64,000 nucleotides of DNA from Ramlibacter cellulosilyticus (GCF_014297465.1 NZ_JACORT010000005.1:62001-126000); one strand, 5' to 3'; positions 16,608 through 27,742 are shown, counted from the first letter of the stretch. A program made the numbers and translations. Notes: generated by a model not told the origin, from the letters alone.

Positions 16608-17136
16608 GGGCGCGCAGGTCCAGCTCGGCGGCGCGCCGCAGCTGCACGCGCGGGCCGAAGCTGGCCAGGCTGGCGAGCGTCGCCTCGTGGTGGGCGATCA
16701 CCTGCTGCGGCGTCAGCACCTCGCTCGTCCACGGCCAGTGCGCATCCGAGACGAGCGTGACGGGATAACCCAGCGCCAGGGCGCGGCGCACGGTGGTGTC
16801 GATGCAGAACTGCGTGTGCAGGCCGCAGACCACGACGTCGCCCACGTGCCGCGCCTGCAGCAGCTCCTGCACGTTGGAGCGCAGGAAGGCGTCGGGCGTC
16901 GTCTTGGGCACGCGCAGGTCGCTGGCCTCCACGCGCAGGCCCTCGGCGAGATGCCAGCCCGGGCTGCCGTGCGGCAGCGCGGGGCCTTCGTGCTGGATGA
17001 AGAGCACCGGCGCGCCCGCTTCGCGCGCCGCGCGGGTCACCGCGTTGATGCGGGAGAGCAGTCCGTTCACGTCCCAGGACCGCGGCCCGCCGCAGAACTC
17101 CTGCTGGACGTCGATGACGAGGATGGCGCTGGTCAT
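16585..17136 (-). CDS. Isochorismatase-family cysteine hydrolase
   Basis: The 183-residue protein has the full isochorismatase-like signature: AILVIDVQQEF (catalytic Asp), RVPKTTPDAFLRS (catalytic Lys) and VVVCGLHTQFCIDTTVRRAL (nucleophile Cys in the TQFCIDTT stretch). Members hydrolyse amides such as nicotinamide, ureidoacrylate, carbamoylsarcosine or biuret. Next to a urease and purine-sensor-like region, an amidase for a nitrogen compound is plausible but not shown. GGAGGTG lies 8 bases before the ATG. Confidence 0.9.
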   Translation of the reverse strand: MTSAILVIDVQQEFCGGPRSWDVNGLLSRINAVTRAAREAGAPVLFIQHEGPALPHGSPGWHLAEGLRVEASDLRVPKTTPDAFLRSNVQELLQARHVGDVVVCGLHTQFCIDTTVRRALALGYPVTLVSDAHWPWTSEVLTPQQVIAHHEATLASLASFGPRVQLRRAAELDLRALSPLPSA

Positions 17137-17201
17137 GGCAGGCACCTCCGTGGAGGAAACAATGCTAGCGCAGGAGGGACGCGGGCGCACCTTGGTCGGG
17201 T

Positions 17202-18145
<944 letters not shown>

Positions 18146-18149
<4 letters not shown>

Positions 18150-21100
18150 CGCAGGGCTCCTTCGGGCTGGGCGCGCGAGAGCGCCCGGCCCATCGCCTCG
18201 AACTGGAACTGGCGCGCCAGCTCGCGCATCTCGCCGGCGAACGCGGCGCACTCCGGTTGCGCCACCTGGATCGCATCGAGCTGGTTCAGGATGCCGCGGT
18301 AGTACCCGAGCTCCACGGCGTTGCGCAGCGGAGCGAGCAGGTCGGGCCGCGGCCACACGCCCGGCACGCTGGCGGGCGCCGCGGCCGGCGCGGGCGCCAC
18401 CTCCTCGTGCAGCCAGCGCAGGCCGAGCTGGCGCTCCAGCCAGTCCAGCAGCTCGCTGTGCCGCACGGGCTTGAGCAGGAAATCCTCCGCGCGCACGCCG
18501 GCATCGTTCTCCAGGCCCTTGTCGAAAGCGTTCGCGGACACCACGGCGACCTTCGCGTGCAGCTTGGGCAGGCGACGGATGCGCCGGATCGTCTCCCAGC
18601 CGTCGATGCCGGGCATGGCCAGGTCCATGAAGATGGCGTCGGGGCGCAGGCCGGCCGCCAGCAGGTCCAGCGCATCGTGGCCGCTTGCCGCCGTGCGCAG
18701 CTCGAAGCCCAGCGGCTCCAGCAGGGCGACCAGCAGCTCGCGGTCGGCCTCCTCGTTGTCGACCACCAGGATGCGGCGCCGCTGGCCCTCGTAACCCCGC
18801 CGCGGGCGGCTCTGGGCGGGCACGGCGGCGACCGGCGCATGCACCTCGGGCAGGAAGAGGCGCACGCGGAACACGGAGCCGCGGCCCGGCGCGCTCGTCG
18901 CCGAGAGTTCGCCGCCCATGAGGTCGGTCAGCATCTTGGCGATCGTGAGGCCGAGGCCCGCGCCCGGCGCGGAGCTCTGGCCGCGCGCGAAAGGCTCGAA
19001 GATCTGCGACAGCTCCTGCGGGCTGAGGCCTGGGCCCGTGTCCTCCACCTCCAGCACGGCCATCTCGCGCGCATGGCGCACGCGGAAGACGACCTGCCCC
19101 TGCGACGTGAACTTGATCGCGTTGCCCAGCAGGTTGATCAGGATCTGGCGCAGGCGCTTCTCGTCGGCGCGCACCACCTCCGGCAGCGTGCCTTCGGCCT
19201 CGAAGCGGAAGGCGAGGCCCTTGGCGGCCGCCTGCACTTCGAACAGCGCCGCGAGTTCGTGCACGCCGTCGGCGAAGCGCGCCGGCCTGACGTTGAGCGT
19301 GAGCTTGCCGGACTCGATGCGGGCGATGTCCAGCGTGCCCTCGATCAGCGACAGCAGGTGCTCGCCGCCGCGCTTGATCACGTGCACGGCATGCTTGCGG
19401 TGAGACGGAATCGCGGCGTCCTCGCCCATCAGCTGCGCGTAGCCCAGGATGGAATTCAGCGGCGTGCGCAGCTCGTGGCTGATGGCGCTGATGTAGCGGC
19501 TCTTCGCGTGGTTCGCCTGTTCGGCGGCGTGCCGCGCCTGGTCCGCCGCGCGGCGGGCCTGCTGCAGCGCCTCGTCGGTCTGGCGGTGCGATTCGATCTC
19601 GCGCATCAGCAGGTGCGTCTGCCGGTTCGATTCCTCCTGCGCCACCTGCCGGCTCTTGTGCGCGAGCACCAGCCACCAGGAGACGATGCCGGCCACCAGC
19701 AGCAGCGCGAAATACGCCTTGAGGAAGGTGGCGCGCAATGCTTCGACGCCCACGTGCTGCTCCGCCTGCAACTCCTGGTGGTACAGCAGGCCGAACAGCG
19801 CGGCGAGCAGCGGCGCGATCACCAGCATCAGCAGCAGGAAGTGACCGAGCCCCGTGTCCAGGTAAGGCCACACGCGGCGCGGCAGCAGCCAGCGCAGCGT
19901 GCCGGACCACTGCGCGGAGAGGCTCGCGTGCGGCTTGCACAAGTCGCCGCAGCGCGCATCGAGCGTGCAGCACAGGGAGCAGATCGGGCCCTGGTAGGCG
20001 GGGCAGTGCGCCATGTCGGGAGCTTCGTAGTCGCGGTCGCAGATGACGCAGCGGCGGCTCGCGTAGCGGCGGTAGCTTCCCTCCGGTGCGCGGGCGATGT
20101 AGTAGCGGCCGCGCGTGAACCAGGCGATCAGCGGCGCGCTCGCGAACGCCACGCCCATCGCGATCAGCGCCGAGAACGCCTGCGCGCCCGGACCGAACAC
20201 GCCGAGGTAGGCGGCGATCGCCAGCGTCGACGCGAGCGCCATCGACACCACGCCCACTGGATTCACGTCATACAGGTAGGCGCGCTTGAACTCGATGCCC
20301 CGCGGCGACAGCCCCAGCGGCTTGTTCACCACCAGGTCCGCGACGACCGCCATGATCCAGGCGATGGCGATGTTGGAGTACAGCCCCAGCACGTCGCCGA
20401 GCGCCTGGAACACGTTCATCTCCATCAGCATGAAGGCGATGAGCGTGTTGAACACGACCCACACCACGCGCCCCGGGTGGCTGTGCGTGAGGCGCGAGAA
20501 GAAGTTGGACCAGGCCAGCGAGCCCGCATAGGCGTTGGTCACGTTGATCTTCAGCTGGGACACCACGACGAAGAGCGCCGTCGCGGCCACCGCCCACCCG
20601 TAGTGCGGGAACACGTACTCGTAGGCGGCCAGGTACATCTGGTTGGGATCCACCGCGCGGTCGGACGGCACCATGTGCTGGATCGCGAGGTAGGCGAGCA
20701 AGGCCCCGCCCAGCATCTTCACGACCCCGAGCAGCACCCAGCCGGGCCCGCCCACCAGCACGCCCGCCCACCAGGCCCGCCGGTTCGCGGCGGTGCGCGC
20801 CGGCATGAAGCGCAGGTAGTCGGCCTGCTCGCCCATCTGCGTGATCAGCGCGATGCCCACGGTCAGTGCAGCACCAAACAGGTGCAGGTCGAAGCCGGTG
20901 GCCTGCGCTTTTTCCCCGGCGTAGTGCACGATGCCGGTGAAGGCACCAGGATCGCGCACCATCACGTACACGAAAGGCACCACGAGCATCACCAGCCACA
21001 AGGGCTGCGTCCACATCTGCAGCCGGCTGATGGCGGACACCCCGTGCGTGACGAGCGGGATCACCACCAGCGCGCACACCAGGTAGCCCCAGGTCGGCGG

Positions 21101-21577
21101 GATGCCGAGCGCGAGCTCCAGCGCGTACGCCATGACCGCGGCTTCCAGCGCGAAGAAGATGAAGGTGAAGGACGCGTAGATCAGCGAAGTGAGCGTGGAG
21201 CCGATGTAGCCGAAGCCCGCGCCGCGCGTGAGCAGGTCCATGTCGACGCCGTAGCGGGCGGCATAGATGCTGATGGGAAGCCCCGCGAGGAAGATGATGA
21301 GGCCGGTGGCGAGGATGGCCCAGAAGGCGTTGAGGAAGCCGTACTGCACCAGCAGCGTGGCGCCCACGGCCTCCAGGATCAGGAAGGACGCGGCGCCGAA
21401 TGCCGTGTTGGCGACGCGCCAGGGCGACCACTTGCGGAAACGCTGCGGCGTGAAGCGCAGCGCGTAGTCTTCCAGCGTTTCGCTCCCCACCCAGCTGTTG
21501 TAGTCCCGCCGGACCTTGACCACGCGCTGGGGCGCGGTGTCGGGGTCGGCGGGGAAGATGGGGATGGTGCGGCTCAC
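18146..21577 (-). CDS. NCS1-transporter/hybrid sensor histidine kinase fusion
   Basis: The 1143-residue protein joins three parts. Residues about 30-500 are a purine-cytosine permease (NCS1) fold with about 12 helices, including [19 protein letters not shown], and [15 protein letters not shown]. Residues 508-549 form a Cys-rich patch ([28 protein letters not shown], eight Cys), then two more helices. The C-terminal half is a kinase: coiled coil, HisKA with H701 in [11 protein letters not shown], HATPase ([15 protein letters not shown]) and a receiver with D985 in FMDLAMPG, ending in an alpha-helical tail. It resembles CbrA-type transporter-kinase fusions in design but with an NCS1 instead of an SLC5 module. 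It is divergent from ureA by 57 bases and co-transcribed with a LuxR-type regulator. A purine, hydantoin, allantoin or related ligand is likely. Confidence 0.93.
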
Positions 21578-21634
21578 GCGTCAGAGGTGCACTTTCCGTG
21601 CCGGGCACGACAGTTGCAACGTCCCCGCACCACC

Positions 21635-21937
21635 ATGGAACTCACCCCCCGCGAGAAAGACAAGCTCCTGCTGTTCACGGCTGCCCTGCTGGCGGAGCGC
21701 CGCATGGCCCGGGGGCTGAAGCTGAATTACCCCGAAGCCATGGCCCTGATTTCGGCCGCCGTGATGGAGGGCGCCCGCGACGGCAAGTCCGTCGCGCAGC
21801 TCATGAGCGAAGGCCGCACCGTGCTCACGCGCGCCGACGTGATGGAAGGCGTCGCCGAGATGATCCCGGAGATCCAGGTCGAGGCCACCTTTCCCGACGG
21901 CACCAAGCTCGTGACCGTCCACCAGCCCATCGTCTGA
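21635..21937 (+). CDS. ureA: Urease gamma subunit UreA
   Basis: The 100-residue subunit begins [23 protein letters not shown] and contains [22 protein letters not shown] and the C-terminal [14 protein letters not shown], all invariant UreA features. It forms the (alpha-beta-gamma)3 cytoplasmic urease with UreB and UreC. It is the first gene of the urease operon on the plus strand, 57 bases from the divergent NCS1-kinase gene, so the shared gap must hold both promoters. Confidence 0.97.
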   Translation: MELTPREKDKLLLFTAALLAERRMARGLKLNYPEAMALISAAVMEGARDGKSVAQLMSEGRTVLTRADVMEGVAEMIPEIQVEATFPDGTKLVTVHQPIV

Positions 21938-21950
21938 GGAGAAGAAGAAC

Positions 21951-22118
21951 ATGCGCATCCTGCTCGCCACGCCGCTGCTCGCCCTCGCCAGCGGCGTCCA
22001 CGCCCACCCCGGCCACGGCATCAGCGAACCCTGGCACTGGCACGCGAGCGACACCTGGGGCTTCCTCCTCGTTGCCGCGCTCGCCGCCCTCGCGATCTGG
22101 CTCTCGCGCGGCGAGTGA
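21951..22118 (+). CDS. Small His-rich membrane peptide between ureA and ureB
   Basis: This 55-residue frame starts with ATG at 21951, preceded by GAGGAGAAG. It has a signal-like segment ([16 protein letters not shown]), a short His-rich stretch [15 protein letters not shown] with five His, and one more hydrophobic helix ([14 protein letters not shown]) ending RGE. The AHPGHG start resembles the N-terminus of UreJ/HupE nickel permeases, but the rest is far too short. It may be a reduced UreJ-like metal-handling peptide. It lies 13 bases after ureA and 4 before ureB and is surely co-transcribed with them. Function is inferred only. Confidence 0.7.
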   Translation: MRILLATPLLALASGVHAHPGHGISEPWHWHASDTWGFLLVAALAALAIWLSRGE

Positions 22119-22122
22119 ACCG

Positions 22123-22428
22123 ATGATCCCCGGCGAACTGCTCCCCGAGCCCGGCGACCACGCACTGAACCCCGGCCGCCGCACGGTGGTCGTCGTCGTG
22201 CAGAACACCGCCGACCGCCCCATCCAGGTGGGCTCGCACTACCACTTCGCCGAAACGAACGGCGCGCTGTCGTTCGACCGCGCCGCCGCGCAAGGCATGC
22301 GCCTGAACATCCCCTCGGGCACGGCCGTGCGCTTCGAGCCCGGCCAGCAACGCACGGTGGAACTCGTGGACTACGCCGGCGACCGCAAGGTGCACGGCTT
22401 CCGCGGCCTCGTGCAGGGATCCCTCTGA
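22123..22428 (+). CDS. ureB: Urease beta subunit UreB
   Basis: The 101-residue protein starts [19 protein letters not shown] and contains [41 protein letters not shown] and the C-terminal GFRGLVQG, diagnostic of UreB. It sits 4 bases after the small His-rich gene and 7 bases before ureC. As a separate small subunit it fits the three-subunit bacterial urease type. Confidence 0.97.
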   Translation: MIPGELLPEPGDHALNPGRRTVVVVVQNTADRPIQVGSHYHFAETNGALSFDRAAAQGMRLNIPSGTAVRFEPGQQRTVELVDYAGDRKVHGFRGLVQGSL

Positions 22429-22435
22429 GAACACC

Positions 22436-24154
22436 ATGGCAACCATTCCCCGCCGCGCCTATGCGGACATGTTCGGCCCCACGAAGGGCGACCGCGTGCG
22501 CCTCGCCGACACCGAGCTCGTGATCGAGGTCGAGGAGGACTACACGCTGCGCGCCGGCGGCTACGGCGAGGAGGTGAAGTTCGGCGGCGGCAAGACCATC
22601 CGCGACGGCATGGCGCAGTCGCAGCGCACGCGTGCCGAGGGTGCGATGGACACGGTGCTCACCAACGCCCTCCTCCTCGACCACTGGGGGATCGTGAAGG
22701 CCGACATCGGCCTGAAGGACGGCCGCATCGCCGCCATCGGCAAGGCCGGCAACCCGGACACCCAGCCTGGCGTGGACATCGTCATCGGCCCGGGCACGGA
22801 GATCATCAGCTGCGAAGGCACGATCGTCACCGCGGGCGGCATCGACAGCCACATCCACTTCATCTGCCCGCAGCAGATCGAGGAGGCGCTCGCTTCCGGC
22901 ATCACCACCATGTTCGGCGGCGGCACCGGCCCGGCGACGGGCACGCTGGCCACCACCTGCACGCCGGGGCCGTGGCACATCGAGCGCATGCTGCAGGCCG
23001 CCGATGCGTTCCCGATGAACCTCGGCTTCATGGGCAAGGGCAACGCCAGCCTGCCGCAAGCCTTGCGCGAGCAGGTGGAAGCCGGCGTCATCGGCCTGAA
23101 GCTGCACGAGGACTGGGGCACGACGCCTTCGGCGATCGGCAACTGCCTCGACGTCGCCGAAGCGATGGACATCCAGGTCGCGATCCACTCGGACACGCTC
23201 AACGAATCCGGCTTCGTCGAGAACACGATCGCGGCGACCAAGGGCCGCGGCCTCTGCGCCTTCCACACCGAAGGCGCGGGCGGCGGGCACGCGCCGGACA
23301 TCCTGCGCGTGGTGGGCGAGGCGAACTTCCTCCCCTCTTCCACCAACCCGACGATGCCTTACACCGTCAACACGCTCGACGAGCACGTCGACATGCTGAT
23401 GGTGTGCCACCACCTCGACCCCGCCATCCCCGAGGACCTGGCCTTCGCCGAGAGCCGCATCCGCAAGGAGACCATCGCGGCCGAGGACATCCTGCACGAC
23501 CTGGGCGCGATCAGCATGTTCTCCTCGGACTCGCAGGCGATGGGGCGCGTGGGCGAGGTGATCCTGCGCTGCTGGCAGACCGCCCACAAGATGAAGCTGC
23601 AGCGCGGCAAGCTGCCGGGCGACAGCGAGCGGCACGACAACTTCCGCGCGAAGCGCTACATCGCCAAGCTGACCATCAACCCCGCGCTGGCGCACGGCAT
23701 CGCGCACGAGGTGGGCAGCATAGCCCCCGGGAAGTGGGCCGACCTGGTGGTGTGGAAGCCGGCGTTCTTCGGCGTGAAGCCGGCGCTGATCCTCAAGGGC
23801 GGCAGCATCGCGATGGCCGCGATGGGGGACCCGAATGCCTCCATCCCGACGCCGCAGCCGGTGCACTACCGGCCCATGTTCGGCAGCTTCGGCGGCGCGC
23901 TGCACCGCAGCTCCATCACCTTCGTCTCGCAGGCCGGCATGGCCGCCGGCGTGAAGGAGAAGTTCGGCCTGCAGAAGCACGTGGCGGCGGCGCGCGACAT
24001 CCGCCGCATCCGCAAGCAGCACCTCGTGCACAACGACTGGCTGCCGAAGATGGAGATCGACCCGCAGACCTATGCCGTGCGGGCGGACGGGCAACTCCTC
24101 ACCTGCGAGCCGGCCACGGTGCTGCCGATGGCGCAGCGGTACTTCCTGTTCTAG
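22436..24154 (+). CDS. ureC: Urease alpha (catalytic) subunit UreC
   Basis: UreC hydrolyses urea to ammonia and carbamate at a dinickel site. The 572-residue protein is of normal length (about 567-572) and carries all metal and catalytic elements: [14 protein letters not shown] (two His ligands), GLKLHEDWG (carbamylated Lys), [12 protein letters not shown] and [13 protein letters not shown] (His ligands), MVCHHLD (mobile-flap His) and [14 protein letters not shown] (Asp ligand). Nothing suggests loss of activity. A LysE exporter gene begins 10 bases after its stop. Confidence 0.98.
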   Translation: MATIPRRAYADMFGPTKGDRVRLADTELVIEVEEDYTLRAGGYGEEVKFGGGKTIRDGMAQSQRTRAEGAMDTVLTNALLLDHWGIVKADIGLKDGRIAAIGKAGNPDTQPGVDIVIGPGTEIISCEGTIVTAGGIDSHIHFICPQQIEEALASGITTMFGGGTGPATGTLATTCTPGPWHIERMLQAADAFPMNLGFMGKGNASLPQALREQVEAGVIGLKLHEDWGTTPSAIGNCLDVAEAMDIQVAIHSDTLNESGFVENTIAATKGRGLCAFHTEGAGGGHAPDILRVVGEANFLPSSTNPTMPYTVNTLDEHVDMLMVCHHLDPAIPEDLAFAESRIRKETIAAEDILHDLGAISMFSSDSQAMGRVGEVILRCWQTAHKMKLQRGKLPGDSERHDNFRAKRYIAKLTINPALAHGIAHEVGSIAPGKWADLVVWKPAFFGVKPALILKGGSIAMAAMGDPNASIPTPQPVHYRPMFGSFGGALHRSSITFVSQAGMAAGVKEKFGLQKHVAAARDIRRIRKQHLVHNDWLPKMEIDPQTYAVRADGQLLTCEPATVLPMAQRYFLF

Positions 24155-24164
24155 AGTGGGGACC

Positions 24165-24806
24165 ATGCTGCCCGACCTCCCCCTCCTGCTCGCCTTCGTG
24201 GGGGCCAGCCTCGCGCTGGCGCTCACGCCCGGCCCCGCCGTCGTCTACATCATCGCCCGCACCGTGGCGCAGGGCCGCGCCAGCGGCCTGGCGTCGGTGC
24301 TCGGCGTCGCGCTCGGCAACCTGGCCAATGCGGCCGGCGCCGCGCTGGGCCTGGCGGCGCTGTTCGCCGTGTCCTCGGCTGCGTTCACCGTGGTGAAGTG
24401 GGCGGGAGCGGCTTACCTCGTGTGGCTGGGCATCCGCCTGTGGCGCACGCCCGCCGCGGTGGACGCGAGCGTGCCGCGCCCCGCCGCGCAGCCGTGGCGG
24501 CGCATCTTCCGCGACGGCTTCGTCGTCGCGCTGCTCAATCCGAAGACGACGCTCTTCTTCGCCGCCTTCCTGCCGCAGTTCCTCGATGCGCACGGCAGCC
24601 CCCTCGTGCAGACACTGGCGCTCGGCTTCGTGTTCTGCGCCATCGCCGGCTGCACCGACCTGGGCTACGTGCTCGCCGCGAGCATCGTCGGCCCGCGGCT
24701 CGCGCGCGCCGGGCGGCACGCGGCCTGGGGCAACCGCATCGCCGGCACCTCGTTCATCGGCCTCGGCGTGCTCACGGCGTTCGGCCACCAACCCGCTTCG
24801 CGCTGA
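24165..24806 (+). CDS. LysE/RhtB-family exporter inserted in the urease operon
   Basis: The 213-residue membrane protein has about six helices and the LysE-family N-terminal motif LTPGPAVVYIIARTVAQGR, then LGVALGNL and NPKTTLFFAAFLPQF. These proteins export amino acids or related amines. It sits between ureC (10-base gap) and ureE (start overlaps its stop), so it is expressed with the urease genes. It could export an amino acid made from urea-derived ammonia, or it may be a passenger; the substrate cannot be read from the sequence. ATG at 24165 gives the canonical N-terminus. Confidence 0.9.
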   Translation: MLPDLPLLLAFVGASLALALTPGPAVVYIIARTVAQGRASGLASVLGVALGNLANAAGAALGLAALFAVSSAAFTVVKWAGAAYLVWLGIRLWRTPAAVDASVPRPAAQPWRRIFRDGFVVALLNPKTTLFFAAFLPQFLDAHGSPLVQTLALGFVFCAIAGCTDLGYVLAASIVGPRLARAGRHAAWGNRIAGTSFIGLGVLTAFGHQPASR

Positions 24807-25333
24807 TGCTGGCCGTCAACAAGATCCTCCCCGGCGGACAGGGGCTGGCGCCCGTGCTGCTCAAGCGCGCCGCCACCGTCGAACTCGACTGGGACGTGCG
24901 GCAGAAGAGCCGCTTCGAAGCGACGGATTCGCAAGGCCGCACGCTGGGCGTGTTCCTGCCGCGCGGCACGGTCGTGCGCGGCGGCGACGTGCTGGTGGCC
25001 GAGGACGGCTCCATGGTGCGCGTGCTGGCCGCGCCGCAACCGGTGCTGGTCATCACGCACTGCACCGGGCACGGCAGCCCCTTCGACCTGCTGCGCGCGG
25101 CCTACCACCTGGGCAACCGGCACGTGCCCCTCGAGCTGAGGCCCGACCACCTGAAGATCGAGCCGGACCACGTGCTGGCGGACATGCTGCGGTCCATGCA
25201 CCTCATCGTGCGCGAGTCCAACGAAGGATTCGAACCGGAAGGCGGTGCGTACGGCAATGCGGGCGGGCACCACCACCACGAGCATGGATCGCACGACCAC
25301 GACCACGACCACGACCACGGCCATGGACACTGA
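24806..25333 (+). CDS. ureE: Urease accessory protein UreE (nickel chaperone)
   Basis: UreE binds nickel and hands it to the UreDFG-urease complex. The 175-residue protein has the N-terminal UreE domain ([31 protein letters not shown]) and the C-terminal metal domain with [12 protein letters not shown] and PDHVLADML. It ends in a His- and Asp-rich tail ([20 protein letters not shown]) that would bind several Ni ions. Start ATG overlaps the LysE-family stop, and the 3' end overlaps ureF by 11 bases. Confidence 0.96.
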   Translation: MLAVNKILPGGQGLAPVLLKRAATVELDWDVRQKSRFEATDSQGRTLGVFLPRGTVVRGGDVLVAEDGSMVRVLAAPQPVLVITHCTGHGSPFDLLRAAYHLGNRHVPLELRPDHLKIEPDHVLADMLRSMHLIVRESNEGFEPEGGAYGNAGGHHHHEHGSHDHDHDHDHGHGH

Positions 25334-26042
25334 CGCCGCGCTGCTGCGGCTGGTGTGGCTTGCCTCGCCGGCGCTGCCGGTGGGGGGCTTCTCGTATTCG
25401 GAAGGGCTGGAGGCCGCCGTCGAACACGGGCTCGTGCGGGATGAGCAGAGCGCCGGCGACTGGCTCGTCGACCAGTTGCATCTCACGCTGGCGCGCGGCG
25501 ACCTGGCGGTCGTGGCAGCGGTTGCGCGCGATCCACGGCGGGCGGCAGAGCTCGATGCGTGGGTGCGGCAGACCCGGGAGACGGGCGAGCTGCGGCAGCA
25601 GGGCGAGCAGATGGGGAAGTCGCTTGCCGATTGGCAGCGGTCCGTCGGCTGGGTTGCCGAAGGCACCGTAGGCTGGGTTGCCGAAGGCACCCCAGCATTG
25701 GATCGCGGTTCCGCTGGGGTCGCTTCGCGAACCCAGCCTACGGCACACACCTACCCCGTGGCTTTCGCACTGGCCGCCCACGCCACCGGTGCCGCGGTGC
25801 GGCCCATCGCCCTCACCTACGCCTTCGCCTGGTCCGAAAACATGATGCAGGCCGCGATCAAGGCGGTGCCGCTCGGGCAGTCGGCCGGGCAGCGGATCCT
25901 GAAGCGACTCGCCGGCGACATCCCTTCGGCCGTCGACCACGCGCTCGCTCTGGGCGACGACGGCCGCCAGTCCTTCACCCCCATGCTGGCCATCCTCTCG
26001 GCCCGCCACGAAATCCAGTACTCCCGCCTGTTCCGATCATGA
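25323..26042 (+). CDS. ureF: Urease accessory protein UreF with repeat-derived internal insertion
   Basis: UreF joins UreD and UreG in the activation complex. The 239-residue protein shows the family blocks [19 protein letters not shown], then [51 protein letters not shown] and QTAGQ-like QSAGQRIL. Between the second and third block, about residues 107-141 ([20 protein letters not shown] onward) are encoded by palindromic repeat family A. These replace the short loop normally found there and lengthen the protein by about 30 residues. Frame is kept. The insertion falls where UreF has a surface loop, so function may persist. Confidence 0.94.
   Translation: MDTDAALLRLVWLASPALPVGGFSYSEGLEAAVEHGLVRDEQSAGDWLVDQLHLTLARGDLAVVAAVARDPRRAAELDAWVRQTRETGELRQQGEQMGKSLADWQRSVGWVAEGTVGWVAEGTPALDRGSAGVASRTQPTAHTYPVAFALAAHATGAAVRPIALTYAFAWSENMMQAAIKAVPLGQSAGQRILKRLAGDIPSAVDHALALGDDGRQSFTPMLAILSARHEIQYSRLFRS
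25643..25741. repeat. Palindromic repeat family A inside ureF
   Basis: One and a half left units (GGCTGGGTTGCCGAAGGCACC twice) and one opposite arm (GCTGGGGTCGC to CCCAGCCTAC) lie wholly within ureF and are read in frame. The doubled first unit suggests a local duplication after insertion. Confidence 0.92.
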
Positions 26043-26701
26043 GCGCCGCCGTCCTCCACCACATCCCCCGCCGCACCAAGAAGCTGCCGCCGCTGCGCGT
26101 GGGCATCGGCGGCCCCGTCGGCTCCGGCAAGACCACGCTGCTGGAGATGCTCTGCAAGGCGATGCGCGAGCGCTACGACCTCGTGGCGATCACCAATGAC
26201 ATCTACACGAAGGAAGACCAGCGCCTGCTGACCGTCAGCGGCGCGCTGCCGGCCGAGCGCATCCTGGGCGTGGAGACCGGCGGCTGCCCGCACACGGCGA
26301 TCCGCGAAGACGCGTCGATCAACCTCGAAGCCATCGACCGCATGCTGGCCGAGTTCCCGGAAGCGGACGTGGTGTTCGTCGAGTCCGGCGGCGACAACCT
26401 CGCGGCGACCTTCAGCCCCGAGCTGTCGGACCTGACCATCTACGTGATCGACGTGGCGGCCGGCGAGAAGATCCCGCGCAAGGGCGGCCCGGGCATCACC
26501 AAGAGCGACCTGTTCGTGATCAACAAGACCGACCTCGCTCCCCACGTCGGGGCCGACCTCGGCGTCATGGAGGCCGACACGAAGCGCATGCGCAAGGACA
26601 AGCCCTTCGTGATGACCAACCTGAAGACGCGCGACGGCCTGCAGGAGGTGGTCCGCTTCATCGAACAGCGCGGCATGCTGCAACAAACAGGACATGCGTA
26701 G
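26039..26701 (+). CDS. ureG: Urease accessory GTPase UreG
   Basis: UreG is the SIMIBI GTPase that drives nickel insertion. The 220-residue protein has the P-loop [14 protein letters not shown], the metal-binding [15 protein letters not shown] (Cys-Pro-His), [18 protein letters not shown] and [13 protein letters not shown] for guanine recognition. The ATG overlaps the ureF stop. It is the last gene of the urease operon; the next gene starts 71 bases on and is unrelated. Confidence 0.97.
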   Translation: MSAAVLHHIPRRTKKLPPLRVGIGGPVGSGKTTLLEMLCKAMRERYDLVAITNDIYTKEDQRLLTVSGALPAERILGVETGGCPHTAIREDASINLEAIDRMLAEFPEADVVFVESGGDNLAATFSPELSDLTIYVIDVAAGEKIPRKGGPGITKSDLFVINKTDLAPHVGADLGVMEADTKRMRKDKPFVMTNLKTRDGLQEVVRFIEQRGMLQQTGHA

Positions 26702-26772
26702 TCACGAGATGTAACCCCAACGGGATGCCGTCCTACAGCGGAGCCGGCAAGGCAGGCCTACCTTCCGGGACC

Positions 26773-27117
26773 ATGGAACTGCTGAAGGAACCCCCGCCGG
26801 CGTTCGAGAGCGTCGCGCGCCTGTTCGCGATGGCGAGGCAGTTGCCGACCTCGCGGCGCATGAACCTGCGGATCGGGCTCGCCTGCGACGGCAAGCTCTT
26901 CGCCCACGACAACCTCGATGGCTACCGGCAGGTCAACTTCGTGGCCGACCACCTGCGGGACCTGGGCTGGCGCGAGCACCTGCTGGGCGGCGAGGACGAG
27001 ATGTTCGGGTGCGACATGCTGTTCTCGTGGCCGGGCGAGCACGCCCGCGTGGCCGAGGACGACCCGTCCTTCATCCGCAAGCCGGCGGTCGACCTCTGGC
27101 CTGGCAGCCATGGCTGA
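26773..27117 (+). CDS. Conserved hypothetical protein
   Basis: The 114-residue protein starts MELLKEPPPAFESVARLF at the internal ATG, preferred to the upstream ATG at 26725 because the extra 16 residues look like leader sequence. It contains RRMNLRIGLACDGKLFAHDN and LGGEDEMFGCDMLFSWPGEH. There is no signal peptide or membrane helix. I do not recognise the family. It overlaps the next small gene by eight bases. Confidence 0.55.
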   Translation: MELLKEPPPAFESVARLFAMARQLPTSRRMNLRIGLACDGKLFAHDNLDGYRQVNFVADHLRDLGWREHLLGGEDEMFGCDMLFSWPGEHARVAEDDPSFIRKPAVDLWPGSHG

Positions 27118-27310
27118 AGCCCAGGCCTACGACCAGGAGCAGCCCGACCTGCCTCCCCCGGGGCAGCGGTGGGGCTCGGGAGCGCAAAGCGTGCTGCCCT
27201 ACCTGACCAAGTCGCTGCAGGCCAGGCCGGCGCATTCGGCGGATGCGCGCGAAGCCCGCGGGCGCGAGGCGCAGCCGCAAGAGGACGCGGCCTCGCGGCC
27301 GAGCGCCTGA
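27110..27310 (+). CDS. Small polar hypothetical protein
   Basis: The 66-residue frame starts with ATG overlapping the stop of the preceding gene (ATGGCTGA), which suggests coupled translation. The product is rich in Gln, Pro, Ala and Glu and has no hydrophobic core, so it is probably disordered. No family recognised. The opposite strand of this stretch is also open, so the call is tentative. Confidence 0.4.
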   Translation: MAEAQAYDQEQPDLPPPGQRWGSGAQSVLPYLTKSLQARPAHSADAREARGREAQPQEDAASRPSA

Positions 27311-27330
27311 GCACTTTTTCCGTACGCACC

Positions 27331-27356
27331 AAGAGAAAAGCGGCCCGCGGGCCGCT
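27331..27356 (-). terminator. Rho-independent terminator of the Q-rich small gene
   Basis: On the minus strand the 18-base perfect palindrome AGCGGCCCGCGGGCCGCT is followed by TTTTCTCTT. It lies 24 bases after the stop of the minus-strand gene 27381-27584 and supports that gene being real. Confidence 0.75.
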
Positions 27357-27380
27357 CGCTTGCCGTCGTGTCGCCGGCCC

Positions 27381-27584
27381 TCAGTTGGGGCCGTGGCGGC
27401 GCTTGCCGCCGGAATTGCTCGCGCGGCGCTGCTCCCAGATGCGCATCTGCTTCATGGCACTGTCGGAACCCTGGCCGGCATGGCCTTCGGGCCCGGACTG
27501 GGGCTGCTGTTGCTGCTGCTGCACCTCTTCCTTCGGCGGCGACTGGCCATCCTCGGGCAGCAGCTGTTCTTGCTGTTGGGACAT
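27381..27584 (-). CDS. Small glutamine-rich hypothetical protein
   Basis: The 67-residue protein begins MSQQQEQLLPEDGQSPP, contains a run of six Gln, and ends in a basic SGGKRRHGPN. It is predicted to be disordered. AGGAAGG lies 6 bases before the ATG and a strong terminator follows the stop, so a monocistronic gene is likely. Function unknown. Confidence 0.55.
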   Translation of the reverse strand: MSQQQEQLLPEDGQSPPKEEVQQQQQQPQSGPEGHAGQGSDSAMKQMRIWEQRRASNSGGKRRHGPN

Positions 27585-27742
27585 CGGAAACCTTCCTGCT
27601 TGTGCGCATGTTCGCGCCGCGACTGCCGCGCAGGTGTAGGACGTCGCCCGTAACGGCTATGGGAAAGCGGCGGGCCAGCGGCGCCCGGCCGTTACCATGG
27701 CCGGGCAAGCGCTCCGACGCACATGCGATGATAATCGCGCCG

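Noticed and set aside
18257..21937. A 1226-residue open frame on the plus strand opposite the NCS1-kinase gene
   Set aside because: It has no recognisable domain, is composed of low-complexity His/Arg/Gln/Glu-rich sequence typical of the antisense of high-GC genes, and only its last 101 codons (ureA) are real.
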